From the NCBI GenBank assembly GCA_033239005.1, contig BSQZ01000001.1:7757500-7821499 (forward strand): a stretch of DNA of 64,000 nucleotides. The letters run 5' to 3'. Every line of letters begins with the position of its first letter. The stretch's first letter is position 1. Origin of the DNA: Lamellibrachia satsuma. Taxonomy: Eukaryota > Annelida > Polychaeta > Sabellida > Siboglinidae. A program made the translations under genes and the position numbers. This document shows positions 27,501-35,800 of the stretch, in pieces. The notes under the pieces were generated by a model. It was not told the origin of the DNA. It saw only the letters and a list, made by a program, of their open reading frames with translations, and did no database searches.

Positions 27501-30500
27501 ATCTCTAATCTCAGTTTTCTGTCAAAAATATTGGAAAAAGTAGTTGCTAATCGCCTTCATGAACATATTTACAACCATCACTTATCAAATGATCTACAGT
27601 CTGCATATAAACGATTCCATTCTACTGAAACAGCTCTTCTCAAGATACACAATGATATAGTTGATAACATGGACAATGGCAAAGTCACAGCACTCACTTT
27701 ACTTGATCTCTCAGCTGCTTTCGATACAGTTGATCATTCAATCCTTTTACAACGCCTCCATAGATATTTTGGAATTTCTGGCCCAGCTCTTCGGTGGTTC
27801 AAATCATTTTTATCAGACAGATATCAAAGTATTAACATATCTGGCACATTATCTAGCCCACAACATCTACCATTTGGAGTGCCACAAGGATCCGTCCTTG
27901 GCCCTGTTCTGTTCAGCTTATATACTACATCGCTCAGCCAAGTTATTGCTAATCGTAATCTCAGTCATCACCTTTATGCTGATGACACACAGGTTTACAT
28001 ATCACTTTCACAATCAAATGTACAAGAATCTCTTTCGACTTTTAGTGATTGCCTTACTGATATCTTGTCGTGGATGGAATCAAGTAAGCTAAAGCTTAAT
28101 CCAGATAAAACAGACCTTATTATTATTGGCACTAAACAACAACGAAATAAAGTCATCAACCATTTTCCTGTTAAACTGCTTGGCAGTGATACATTCCCAT
28201 CAGATACTGTTCGTAATCTAGGTGTCATCTTTGACAGTGATTTCAACTTTCGCCAGCATATCTCTCAAGTATGTAAATCCTGTTTCTATCATATTCGTGA
28301 TCTTCGTCGAATTCGGCATCACATATCTATATCTACTGCTAAAACAATATCAACGGCACTAATTAGCAGCCGTCTTGACTATTGCAATTCACTACTAAAC
28401 AACATTGCTAAAAGAGACTTGGCTAAACTCCAACGAGTACAAAATTGTCTGGCACGTGTGGTTCTCAGGGCGCCTCGGTTTTCACCGTCACTACCACTAC
28501 TTAAACAGTAACACTGGCTTCCAGTTTCTTATCGAATTAATTTTAAGCTGTCCACTCTTGCATATCGTGCTCTATCCACACAACAACCATTCTATTTGGC
28601 TAGTCTCCTGCATCTTTCAAATATCCCTAGGCAGCTAAGATCATCAGTTTCACAACAACTTATTGTACCTAAAACAAAACTTAACTTGGGTAAACGTGCT
28701 TTCTCTGTCGCTGCGCCTAGGGTCTGGAATGAACTCCCTATCGCTTTGAAAACATCCGAAACTATTGCTATTTTCCGAAAAAAACTCAAGACATCTATTC
28801 CAAATTGCATTCCCACCATAAATGTTCGGTTGTCCCTCGTTTCTGATACTGACTTTTGCGCGTCCTTGTTTACGATTACGCCTACTGATTCTGTTTTGTT
28901 GCGCCTCTGAGCTCAGGTTCCTGAGGATATAGGCGCCATAGAAGTCAATTATTATTATTATTATACTACATAGATCGATTTTACAATCAACAGAATGTGC
29001 TAAATATTGCTTCCTGTGTCAATTCATCAAATCAGTGAACTCCCAATATTGTTATTATGTTTTCTTTAGGCACCTGACATTTTGATTGTATCGATTTCAT
29101 TATTGCAGTGTGCTGAATCCATTCGTTCAGTGTAAACATTTATTACAGCGTACTGAATCCATTCGTTCAATGTAAACATATTGTTTCCATGGCAATGGGA
29201 GAGATAGCATTATTTTTCCGGATAGATTTTGTTGGCATACCTTCTAACAGCATGTGCTGCCCTCGTTGCAGTAAACTGTTGGCCGAACGAGACAAACAGC
29301 GGCTGCGACGTGAACATTGAATACGAACTGGAGCAGGACAACATGGAACTCAACGATGTCTCCATCTGCATTCCTCTGCCGTCAGTCTCGGTGTTCTTCC
29401 TTCTTGTCAGTCTCGGTCCAGGGGTCATTACAAGCACGTTTTGTTTAGTTGCATAGTTTGTAAAATAGACTACGAGTGACTGCAGAGGCTTGGTTACAAA
29501 TTAATATAATGCTTCAATTTAGGGAGGTACTTTACCCGTGGTTCTGATGCCAATATTTATGTAATTGCATTTCTTCACTCTTAAAAAGCCTAGGTTTCCG
29601 CACATGGTTTCAGTTCTGAAATGGGTGGAGTGCTATTGGGAACTATACGATAGTTGTCCAGAAAACATTATTTCAGTTGAAGAAATTTTATTGCTATGAT
29701 ACTTTCTTCAGTATCTTGTGAAGTTGAAAGTTAAATAACAATAATGTGTAAGTCCAGGTAGTTTCAGGGGGTCCTCGATAAACATGCAAAATTATATTAG
29801 AATGGTACATTACATGTGAAACTCAAAGATGGGGGGTCTCAGCCAGCAGAACTTAAACATTTTGGGGTGCCTTGAGCAGAGAAAGATCGGTTAACCCTTA
29901 CATTGTCAATACCTACCAGAGTTGGAGTTAATGGTTAGGGTGTGCACGGAATGTTTTGTTGGTAACATTTATGATTGTATTTGATTACAGTATGTCAGTT
30001 GTAAGTTAATCCACCCCGTTTATATGTGTTGGGGTGATGTTTGACAAGAAATTAGTTTTGTTGTGTTAATACACACTAAATATTAATCAGGCATTCCTCT
30101 GTGGAATTAGAACTAGCTTGTACTTATAAAAAGGTGAACAGAGAGAAATAAACCCTGAAATGTCATAACTTAAGTATTTTTGTATTTTAGCATGTCTTAT
30201 CCTAGGTCTTGCAAAACTTTGCTGCTGATTTAATAACAAACAAATGACTTAATTCTGGCCGTGACAATGCCCCGTGTTTGTTATCAGGTCTGGCGCGGGC
30301 GCCCCACTTGTGAACGAGTGTGACGGGGAATATCACCACGACTCGCGCAAGAGCCAGCTCGAGTGGACACTGCCAGTGATCGACGCAACAAACAAGTCCG
30401 GAGCAATGGAGTTCAGCATCGCCGGACACCCCGATGACTTCTTCCCAGTCACCGTTTCATTTATATCGAAAAAACCCTATTGTGATATACAGGTGAGTGT

Positions 30501-30886
30501 GTTGGCTGGTGGGAGGAGGATAGGTGGTTGTGTTAAGGCCTCGTTGTGCACCGTGTTGTGCTTTTGGTAGATTTGTTGTTCTAAAGTCTTGTACAGCATG
30601 GTGGTTCATATTGTTCATGTACGGTCATTTGGATAACCAGTAAAAGTCAAAAGGATTTGGTGACAGAATAACTGATTAAATGCCACAATTCAGTAATTGG
30701 AAGTGGTTCATGAAAGAAAATGGTTTTCAGTTTTAAATATGTTAAAAATTAATAGGCGTGATTGTGTGTTCATCCTGAAGTTTTCACTTGTTGCAGATAA
30801 ACGACGTGCAGATGGTAGATGGGGACATGCCTGTCAAGTTCTCATCAGAGATTGTATTTTATGTCGACAAGTACGAGATCGTGTGA
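10375..30886 (+). CDS. ARCN1: Coatomer subunit delta (archain 1), complete, 12 coding exons, 512 aa
   Basis: Delta subunit of the COPI coat, which carries cargo from Golgi to ER and within the Golgi. Coding exons: 10375-10377, 12022-12061, 12643-12866, 14890-15069, 16018-16223, 18039-18124, 20570-20651, 21944-22109, 23102-23249, 29272-29380, 30288-30492, 30797-30886. All introns are GT-AG, all phases agree, total 1539 bases; human delta-COP is 511 aa. Residues 1-140 are the longin-type fold ([49 protein letters not shown]). Residues 150-273 are a charged [11 protein letters not shown] helix and a Gly/Ser-rich linker. Residues 275-512 are the mu-homology domain ([44 protein letters not shown] block, [13 protein letters not shown]), ending VDKYEIV. 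Introns 3, 4, 5 and 7 share a repeat family; intron 9 holds a LINE in sense orientation. Confidence 0.97.
11211..11781. mobile_element. hAT-like non-autonomous element with nested SINE (ARCN1 intron 1)
   Basis: Left end CAGACATGGGGTCAGTTACA and, reverse-complemented, right end CAGATTTGGGGTTACTTACA are matching inverted repeats of about 25 bases. Flanks ACTACAGC and ACTACACC form a near-perfect 8-bp target duplication, as in hAT transposons. Inside are degenerate AATTGG-type micro-repeats and the SINE at 11379-11570. No coding capacity. Confidence 0.7.
11379..11570 (+). mobile_element. tRNA-derived SINE
   Basis: An A-box TAGCGTAGCGG (11388-11398) and a B-box GATTCGAATCC (11432-11442) are spaced as in a tRNA; the CTCTCAATCGAGA between them looks like a decayed anticodon arm. 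A non-tRNA body and a short T-run (to 11570) follow. Too diverged and too long to be a working tRNA gene. Confidence 0.8.
12022..12061 (+). CDS. ARCN1: ARCN1 exon 2
   Basis: Residues 2-14 ([13 protein letters not shown]) plus the first base of an Ala codon; acceptor TTTCAG, donor GTTAGT. Confidence 0.95.
12062..12642. other. ARCN1 intron 2, no feature seen
   Basis: AT-rich, no repeat relation to the rest of the window was recognised. Confidence 0.5.
12643..12866 (+). CDS. ARCN1: ARCN1 exon 3
   Basis: Residues 15-89, the core of the longin-like domain, including [11 protein letters not shown] and [11 protein letters not shown]. Acceptor CTGCAG, donor GTGAGT. GC-richer than its AT-rich surroundings. 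Confidence 0.97.
12905..13128 (+). mobile_element. CR1/L2-type LINE 3' end fragment (ARCN1 intron 3)
   Basis: Translates to [19 protein letters not shown], the conserved reverse transcriptase C-terminus seen at 28700-28760 ([14 protein letters not shown]). It ends with TCTGAGTTCAGG, a GCGCTATAGAAGT block and TTATTATTATTA, just as the fuller copy does at 28905-28966. Confidence 0.75.
13325..13480 (+). repeat. ARCN1-intron repeat module B, copy 1 (intron 3)
   Basis: Shares TACCTCTAAATAAGGCA and CAAAACTTGTAAGAAAT with copies at 14650, 15812, 17424 and 21170. Confidence 0.8.
13635..14632. mobile_element. pogo/Tigger-like non-autonomous element (ARCN1 intron 3)
   Basis: Left end CAGTTGAGCCTCGTTATAAC and reverse-complemented right end CATTCGCGCCTCGTTATTAC are inverted relatives, both flanked by TA (13633-13634 and 14633-14634), the Tc1/mariner target duplication. 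GGGGTCCACGAC occurs near both ends. 998 bases, no transposase frame. CpG-richer than its surroundings. Confidence 0.7.
14650..14800 (+). repeat. ARCN1-intron repeat module B, copy 2 (intron 3)
   Basis: Closest relative of copy 1 (shares ATTAATCTTG, CATCTTCTTTCTGGAGA and CTGGTAACTC). The two copies lie on either side of the pogo-like element. Confidence 0.8.
14890..15069 (+). CDS. ARCN1: ARCN1 exon 4
   Basis: Residues 90-149, [10 protein letters not shown] through [12 protein letters not shown]; exactly 60 codons, phase 0 at both ends. Confidence 0.97.
15245..15309 (+). repeat. Hairpin repeat module A, copy 1 (ARCN1 intron 4)
   Basis: 65 bases. Outer arms CCTCTG and CAAAGG (one mismatch), inner stem CGGACAGG with CCTGTCCG, and inside it CCCA with TGGG. 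A conserved body of about 300 bases follows downstream. Confidence 0.85.
15812..15865 (+). repeat. ARCN1-intron repeat module B, copy 3 (intron 4)
   Basis: Truncated copy: GGCAGGTTATGCTCTGTG, AGCAGAACTTGTAAGAAATA. Confidence 0.75.
16018..16223 (+). CDS. ARCN1: ARCN1 exon 5
   Basis: Residues 150-217 and part of 218: helix [13 protein letters not shown], then a Gly-rich and Ser-rich linker that differs from vertebrates. Acceptor GTTATAG has a weak pyrimidine tract. Confidence 0.93.
16409..16473 (+). repeat. Hairpin repeat module A, copy 2 (ARCN1 intron 5)
   Basis: Outer arms CCTCTG/CAGAGG and inner stem CGGACAGG/CCTGTCCG both fully paired. Followed by the shared body but no module B. Confidence 0.88.
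16810..16921 (+). repeat. Composite repeat tail T, copy 1 (intron 5)
   Basis: TTTAAAA..TATCCCCTGTCTG, TGTGCCCTGTGTATG and TTTGTGCAGTGTTG match 17690-17821 and the end of intron 7 before exon 8. Confidence 0.65.
16924..16988 (+). repeat. Hairpin repeat module A, copy 3 (ARCN1 intron 5)
   Basis: Same arms and stem as copy 2, fully paired. Confidence 0.88.
17424..17600 (+). repeat. ARCN1-intron repeat module B, copy 4 (intron 5)
   Basis: Shares AATAGCAGAACTTG and, further on, GTTGAGATCA and AGTTCACACATCTACTTCA with the intron 7 copy. Confidence 0.8.
17690..17821 (+). repeat. Composite repeat tail T, copy 2 (intron 5)
   Basis: TTTAAAAGCCTCCCCTGTCTG then GTGCCCTGTACAG and GTGTTTGTGCAGTGT, homologous to 21670-21946. 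Confidence 0.65.
17824..17888 (+). repeat. Hairpin repeat module A, copy 4 (ARCN1 intron 5)
   Basis: Exactly 900 bases after copy 3. Stem changes TGGACAGG/CCTGTCTG keep pairing through two G-T pairs; the inner GCCA/TGGG is one mismatch. Confidence 0.85.
18039..18124 (+). CDS. ARCN1: ARCN1 exon 6
   Basis: Residues 218-246, containing [20 protein letters not shown], matching the LK-LG..K.V..FV..LKSEGE block of the family. Confidence 0.95.
18410..18512. repeat. TA-rich microsatellites (ARCN1 intron 6)
   Basis: Two alternating TA runs (18410-18438, 18476-18511) joined by the palindrome listed separately. Confidence 0.9.
18443..18524. repeat. 82-base palindrome with AT core
   Basis: AAGAAAGCGTTT at 18443-18454 is exactly reversed as AAACGCTTTCTT at 18513-18524, with self-complementary TATA sequence between. 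Able to extrude as a cruciform or fold as a hairpin in RNA. Confidence 0.85.
18965..20535. mobile_element. Outer element with CACTTGTCC-type ends split by another element
   Basis: TTTCACTTGTCCACCGGACAA at 18964 and TTCACTTGTCCACCTG at 20446 lie on either side of the inverted-repeat element 19151-20226, and both neighbourhoods have further CTTGTCCG blocks. Whether they are one split element or two tandem relatives is unclear. Confidence 0.35.
19151..20226. mobile_element. Inverted-repeat DNA element, about 1.08 kb (ARCN1 intron 6)
   Basis: Left end GTGACCCACTCCACCAACAT then CAGGAATAAGTCG; the right end read in reverse complement is GTGACCTGCTCCACCAAAAT then CAGGAATAAGTCGG. The match is about 33 bases long. 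No intact transposase; small acidic minus-strand frames inside. Confidence 0.75.
20570..20651 (+). CDS. ARCN1: ARCN1 exon 7
   Basis: Residues 247-273, [17 protein letters not shown] and on, a poorly conserved linker. Using the next AG as acceptor would give an immediate stop, so the start at 20570 is forced by frame. Confidence 0.88.
20815..20879 (+). repeat. Hairpin repeat module A, copy 5 (ARCN1 intron 7)
   Basis: Outer arms CCTTTG and CAAAGG: both sides changed relative to CCTCTG/CAGAGG, so pairing is kept. Inner stem CGGACATG has one mismatch with CCTGTCCG. The 85 bases before it match those before copy 1 (GCTAGAGAGAATGAAGGTGC). Confidence 0.85.
21170..21310 (+). repeat. ARCN1-intron repeat module B, copy 5 (intron 7)
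   Basis: TCTACCTCTAAATAAGGGAGG, CTCTGCAATAGCAGAACTTG and a conserved follow-on to CACATCTACTTCA. Confidence 0.8.
21714..21943 (+). repeat. 24-bp minisatellite and tail T ending in the exon 8 acceptor
   Basis: About eight imperfect units of TGTATGTGCATGCCCTGTAC plus ACAC. The last unit runs into GTGTTTGTGCAG, the 3' splice site of ARCN1 exon 8. Confidence 0.9.
21944..22109 (+). CDS. ARCN1: ARCN1 exon 8
   Basis: Residues 274-329, the start of the mu-homology domain ([29 protein letters not shown]). Its acceptor lies at the end of a 24-bp minisatellite and its donor is followed within 10 bases by a 56-bp tandem repeat. Confidence 0.96.
22119..22398 (+). repeat. 56-bp tandem repeat, five identical units (ARCN1 intron 8)
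   Basis: Units start at 22119, 22175, 22231, 22287 and 22343 with no visible difference. The first begins 9 bases inside the intron after the exon 8 donor. Confidence 0.97.
22399..23101. other. Rest of ARCN1 intron 8, no feature seen
   Basis: AT-rich sequence, no repeat or motif recognised. Confidence 0.45.
23102..23249 (+). CDS. ARCN1: ARCN1 exon 9
   Basis: Residues 330-378, [12 protein letters not shown] to [15 protein letters not shown]. Donor GTCAGT. Confidence 0.96.
23315..25590. mobile_element. TTAA-flanked element, about 2.3 kb (ARCN1 intron 9)
   Basis: TTAA at 23311-23314 and 25591-25594 flanks ends that are imperfect inverted relatives (GGGGATACAGGACACGGCAA and, reversed, GGCCTGATACGGCAG), each followed inward by an A/T run. 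TTAA is the piggyBac target. It holds an internal duplication of about 400 bases (23870-24275 versus 24276-24680: GTTGCAAATAAGC, ACAATTATATCAT, TCA-GTAAGTTATCATCA) and a CpG-richer right third. No transposase recognised. Confidence 0.45.
26688..28966 (+). mobile_element. CR1/L2-type LINE, 5'-truncated, ORF2 nearly open (ARCN1 intron 9)
   Basis: One frame runs about 740 codons from 26688 to TGA at 28910, broken only by TAA at 28509-28511 where LKQ*HWLP replaces the usual LKQLHWLP. Reverse transcriptase motifs in order: [56 protein letters not shown] (YADD at 27975-27986), [18 protein letters not shown], and the C-terminal [14 protein letters not shown]. The endonuclease domain and ORF1 are absent. 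The 3' tail is GGCGCCATAGAAGTC then (ATT)n. Same strand as ARCN1. Confidence 0.95.
29098..29190. repeat. 50-bp direct duplication (ARCN1 intron 9)
   Basis: CTGAATCCATTCGTTCAGTG followed by TAAACAT occurs twice with one base changed, just before exon 10. Confidence 0.8.
29272..29380 (+). CDS. ARCN1: ARCN1 exon 10
   Basis: Residues 379-414, [20 protein letters not shown] to IPLP. Donor GTCAGT at 29381 gives CC|G TCT GGC across the junction, restoring the conserved PSGAGAP. Confidence 0.95.
29381..30287. other. ARCN1 intron 10, no feature seen
   Basis: No repeat or motif recognised. Confidence 0.45.
30288..30492 (+). CDS. ARCN1: ARCN1 exon 11
   Basis: Residues 415-483, with [29 protein letters not shown] and KKPYCDIQ. 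Confidence 0.96.
30797..30886 (+). CDS. ARCN1: ARCN1 exon 12 with stop
   Basis: Residues 484-512 ending FYVDKYEIV, then TGA at 30884-30886. The family ends VDKYE-I-L. Confidence 0.96.
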   Translation: MNDVQMVDGDMPVKFSSEIVFYVDKYEIV

Positions 30887-31305
30887 AGGGAGCATTTGGA
30901 TGCGCAACGCATTAGACGTTAGAGAGAAGTCACTATATACTGGACATATGACCAAAAGGAACATTTGTGCGCAAAATTGTACATAATTTAGATTATATGT
31001 GCAATTGTAACGGTTGGTGTTTGATAAGAACGCTTGACTGTGCCGTGTCTGTGGAGGCGCAGCTCACAGAAGCGTTATTGAATAAATGTTGGAGGGAACG
31101 AGGGAACGAATTATATCTGTACAGAACTTGTGTATGACCATGTTGGTAGTCGACAGTTGGTTCATCTTTCACTACATTCGTCACTGAATGTTTAGTGGAG
31201 TTCAAACTTGACCACACAACTTGCATGTATGTTGAGTGGTTGTCTCAAACTAAGCATGTGTGTTTTCATATGTCATCACCTGGGTTTGTAAGAGGTGTGA
31301 ATAAA
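30887..31305 (+). terminator. ARCN1 3' UTR with polyadenylation signals
   Basis: AATAAA at 31081-31086 and again at 31300-31305, 195 and 414 bases after the stop. Which is used cannot be told. Confidence 0.55.
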
Positions 31306-32190
31306 ATTCAAGGCCTTTAAGAATGGAACTTTGCTATGCAGCTATTGTGAACTGATATACTAGATAAATTATGAAATTAAAGTATTTATGAATGATATCG
31401 CTGTAGTTTGGCACAGATTTGACTGATTTGGGTAGTGCAGACATTAAAATGTATGTAATTATATCGTGTAATGTACATATCTGGTTCAAAGCTGTCGAGA
31501 ACTGGTTCTGGTTACAAATTCTCCGCTTTCGCTTGATTAGGATTCGCAGACTCAAGATGGAAATAATCTACATTATTAGTTACTAGACACAGGGAGGAAA
31601 ATCTGATTTGGAGCCTAGTCAAAACTCGCTAGAGAAATTTCTTGCCACAGTGTCACCTGTTAATGTTGTGTGAGATGATTACAGCCAGGAGCAACATCAG
31701 GTCAATAAACAGCACCTCTGTACAGATGCTACAAGTTGTTTCATTTCATGTGACTGAACTGCCCAACAGCAGAAGCCGGACTTTCAACAAATTCATTGCT
31801 GTGAAACGACATGCATTTTGTACGTTTACTGTTGCTTTCTAGTGTTCTTAACCCATGTCGACTGCCCTGCATTTCATAGAAGTAAGACAACTTGGGTCAT
31901 TTTGAAAACACATCGCTCTCTTGTACATACATTCACTATTTAGCATCCTGTGCACATATGAAGGAACAACAAGTTGTCTGATTTAAAATGTGTTGATAAA
32001 TAAATGTGGTTGGGAGAAATAATGGCTGATTTCTCACATACTTTCATTTTATAATATAATGGCTGATTTCTCACATACTTTCATTTAATAATATAATGGC
32101 CGATTTCTCACATACTTTCATTCATATTTCTTTGCATTAACAGTACAATGTCTGATCATTTAAATCATGTTAAATTGTATAAACTGTAAT
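31306..32190. other. Intergenic between convergent ARCN1 and ZNF511
   Basis: Apart from the 37-bp triple repeat at 32021 nothing was recognised. Confidence 0.5.
32021..32126. repeat. 37-bp tandem repeat, three units
   Basis: AATGGCTGATTTCTCACATA then CTTTCATTT repeats at 32021, 32058 and 32095 with few changes. Confidence 0.92.
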
Positions 32191-32196
32191 TTTATT
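32191..32196 (-). terminator. Possible ZNF511 polyadenylation signal
   Basis: TTTATT here reads AATAAA on the minus strand, 457 bases after the ZNF511 stop. Confidence 0.35.
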
Positions 32197-32652
32197 CTAA
32201 CGTTGGCCGTCCAAATGTGTTTTGGATGAATATCCTTGTATGTGAAAGGAACGTTCATTGATGGGTGTCGGTGATATGTCCATCACATGATCCTGTCAAC
32301 ATCTGCCCTTGATGAGCTTTGGTCACAGGCATTAAAAACTGTAGACAGCTGTTCGCTAATGTCCAAAATGGCAACGTTGATCTTCATAAACAGATGTAGA
32401 TTTTATATAGTTTATACAATAACATAATAAAAACAGTAAAATTGTATCTCTAAACATGGCCTGTGAAAACTAATTCAGTAATTTGCACAGCCAGTGAATA
32501 AAACAAAACGATGAATTTCCTTTTGCAACGAATAATTCATGCATGTAGACATTAGAAGGAAAGTTTAAATCCTGGTAAGACGGTGCAAGCTCAGAAACAC
32601 AAGTACTCCCATCATGACAGTTAATGTAGTACACACAGTGTGGTGCACCAGT

Positions 32653-32821
32653 TCAACTTTCCTCCAAGGCTGTTACGAGATCATCCATTGGTACATGCTC
32701 AATGCTGACTGTGGTGTCCATGCCATCACCCCGCTGGTGCCAGTGTTTACCCCTGCTTCTACCCCGACGGGGCTGGAACCCTCGCTGTGCTCCCTGTCCA
32801 AACTGAATGCATTTTGGAACC
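32653..32821 (-). CDS. ZNF511: ZNF511 exon 6 with stop
   Basis: VPKCIQFGQGAQRGFQPRRG then a basic and a short acidic tail to TGA (32655-32653). Acceptor GTTTCAG. Confidence 0.9.
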
Positions 32822-35800
32822 CTGAAACAAGCCGGGTTAGACGTGCACAATGTTTAATCAACCATGCCTACAAGTCACATATTTATAAGTTGAGTCTCCT
32901 CACGGTTCTACATTGGTGTAATTAAGCGGGATTGGGCCATGGTCCCCTTTGGCATGATCTTTTGATTATGTTGCACCAATACATGGCATCATGGTAAACT
33001 AATGGATGACTAAGCTTTGCACCCCTTTGGCTCCCCCCGGGATCTTATATACACCACTGCGGTTATCCATCTACATTGTGGGTTTATAACACTACAGAGT
33101 CGAACACAACACTACATAGTCGAACATAACACAACAAGGTTAAAAACAACAAATTCCAACACAACACTACAAAGTAGACAAAATATCTTGTAACATTGTA
33201 ATCAATATTGATGATGATGTGAAATGTTAAGGTGAGACACCCCGGGTTGAAAGGATTTTTTTTTTTAAGTTGCTTACTGCATTTCTTTGCCCAAACTGTA
33301 GAGTGGGTCTACTGAGTAAAACAGAACCACATGAATGAGCTGGCAATGTTTTGAAATAGGTTTTCGAGAAATTGACAATTTAAATAAAATTATTAAAAAT
33401 AGTAAATAAATAGTAACATTGCAACTGAACAACACTAACATATGCGAAGGAAACAAAACTACATAATATAATATACACAATATACAATACTTGTAACTGA
33501 ACGTTCTTGTAGAGCTTGGAGGTTGCAATGGCAAGGTATCCATTGTCTTATCATTTGCCATCAGACGACTGGATACGTTCTCTGTTGAGGCATCCACGTC
33601 CATGCTGTCCGACACTTTGTCTTTGCTCTGGTCTTTCTTATTCTTCCTGCAAACCAGGTCATGTCAATCTAGCCACTGGACTGGTCAAGACAGCTTTGTT
33701 TCACTCTAGGCCTGATCGATTTGACGTTTCTTTGAGATATTTTCCATCTAAGCTCAAGAGCAGGCAACAATTTGCACGTCTTCAAAGAAATGTCATTATA
33801 ACTGGCGACTATTGGGGATAGTTTTACTATTGCGATGGTATTGTGACAGCTGTATAACTATTTTAATATTATTGCGATGGTTTCATAACTGTGTCGTGAT
33901 AGTATCACGGAATAGCCAGAAAAACTGTCCCAAACTGTAATTGGTGAGTGACACTATTGTGTACCCTTAGAGGTAGTTGATTTAAAATGCTGAATTTATG
34001 AATGACGCTGCTATAATATATATATAATATGTTAGTTCGATAAATAAATAAAATTATTACATATTTATCACAAAATCAATGCAAGCTGAAGCAATGCATT
34101 ACCTGGTGACAATTTTGGCTCTGTCGAACCTGAAGTGGGCCGGGTATTTGTGTTGTCCAATCAAGTGGTCTTTCCTCTGTTTGGCCGTAGCAAATTTCTC
34201 GGAGCAACTCTCTACTAGACACTGATACTGCAGCGACATTAAAGATTCTTTCACAAGAGTCAACAGACAACAATCAAGCTAAGGCTTGTACATGAAATAA
34301 GCCTGACACAAATATATGAATCACGATTTTTGTGTAACCACAACTACTGATTTACTTATTCAAAAAACCCTGGACCACAAAGTCCTAATGTTTGCCAGTA
34401 CTGTCCAGCAAGGTGGAATGTTGCATGTTGAAATTCTTAGAATGCAAAATTGGAATAGCTGAAATGCCCATCCCTGGCAAAAAAACAGGTGCCATTATTG
34501 ACTCTGCAATGTTTTTTGTAAAATGACTTCACTGCTCGTAGCAAATGTAAGTCCTAAAGCTGAACATGCAAGTGTCACACATGCTGCAGAGACACAACAC
34601 GTCTACAATTGTTACACAGTAATGTAGTACCAGAGCAACTGTGCACGATACGTACAAGTTTGTAAAAAAATTCTGTGCCAATTTCGTGAATGTTGACTTT
34701 TAACAGTAGGCCCAGCAACATCAGAATTTGGATGCATTCTGGAATCAATAATAGATTAATCGAAGCATGTCTCTGCCTGCTTGTGACATACTATAAAACT
34801 ACATTTTTGTTGATATTTATGTAAACAGGGTTTGACAACATTTTGCGAGTTTTCTCTCAAATTTAAATCTTCAGTTTTTGTAATAAAGTGATTCAGTTTT
34901 ACAAACATATTGCCTGTACTAATGATATAACATAATCTCTTTCAATTCAAATAAAACAAATGCACTTTGTGCATATAAATATATCATGCATTTTATATAT
35001 TATGCTGGAGGAAAATTCACACAGAGCAATTCGCAAAAATCGCACAAATTTGTACTTTGTAAAAATGTTGTGTTATACAGTAATATAAGACCAAGGAAAA
35101 GGATGCGAACCATGTTTTGTCTGGTGGCAAGCAGTTGAAACATCGCATCGTGCCACTCCTGCAGGTGCACGTCCAACAAATGACTCGTGGGAAACGAACG
35201 ACTGCATTCTCGGCAGACATTCCTGTGAGCGGCGTTGTAGTGCATCTCATACCTTAAAACACAAAGGACATCACGTGTCAATTAAAAAAAATTTCTCTGT
35301 GGACCTTTGCATAACCAGCTTGATGTGTTCCAATCCTACAATTACAGTTGGTTGACTTCGGTGACAAAATGAATTATTAGTGACAAATATGATGACGTCT
35401 ATCCACCAGCCCAGAAATGCATCCATAATTTTTCATTTCAGGGCTTCAGAGCAGTGGGGGAGGGCATCACAATAGGCAAGGATGCCCCAAAACTGCGAGG
35501 AGCACATTTTTTATGGATGTCTATGGCTCCCTGCTAAATCCACGGCATGGCAGCTAACACGTTTAGTTATTTACCCGCTGTGTCGGATTTGTTACTTGCC
35601 CTGGCATAGACACCAGGTAGAATTACCCAGTGCTTTTTTACCATATCATGATGAAGACACTTTCAACTCCCTTTCTATACACCAGATACTAGGCAAGTCA
35701 GCCATTCGAACAAATTCTGATGAAACAGTTCGGTATGTACTAGGTCACTAGCCTTAGTGGTCATACTCACAGGTCTGCATCCTGACCAGGCCAGGCTGAC

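Noticed and set aside
27661..28092. 143-codon + strand frame
   Set aside because: Shadow of the LINE reverse transcriptase in another frame.
33490..33497. Donor GTTACA at 33497 for ZNF511 exon 5
   Set aside because: It would leave one base and break frame with exon 6; GTATTG at 33490 keeps frame and the conserved spacing before FGQG.
35482..35751. 89-codon + strand frame as a gene exon
   Set aside because: It coincides with an insertion inside a dispersed repeat, has no recognisable domain and lies antisense in a ZNF511 intron.
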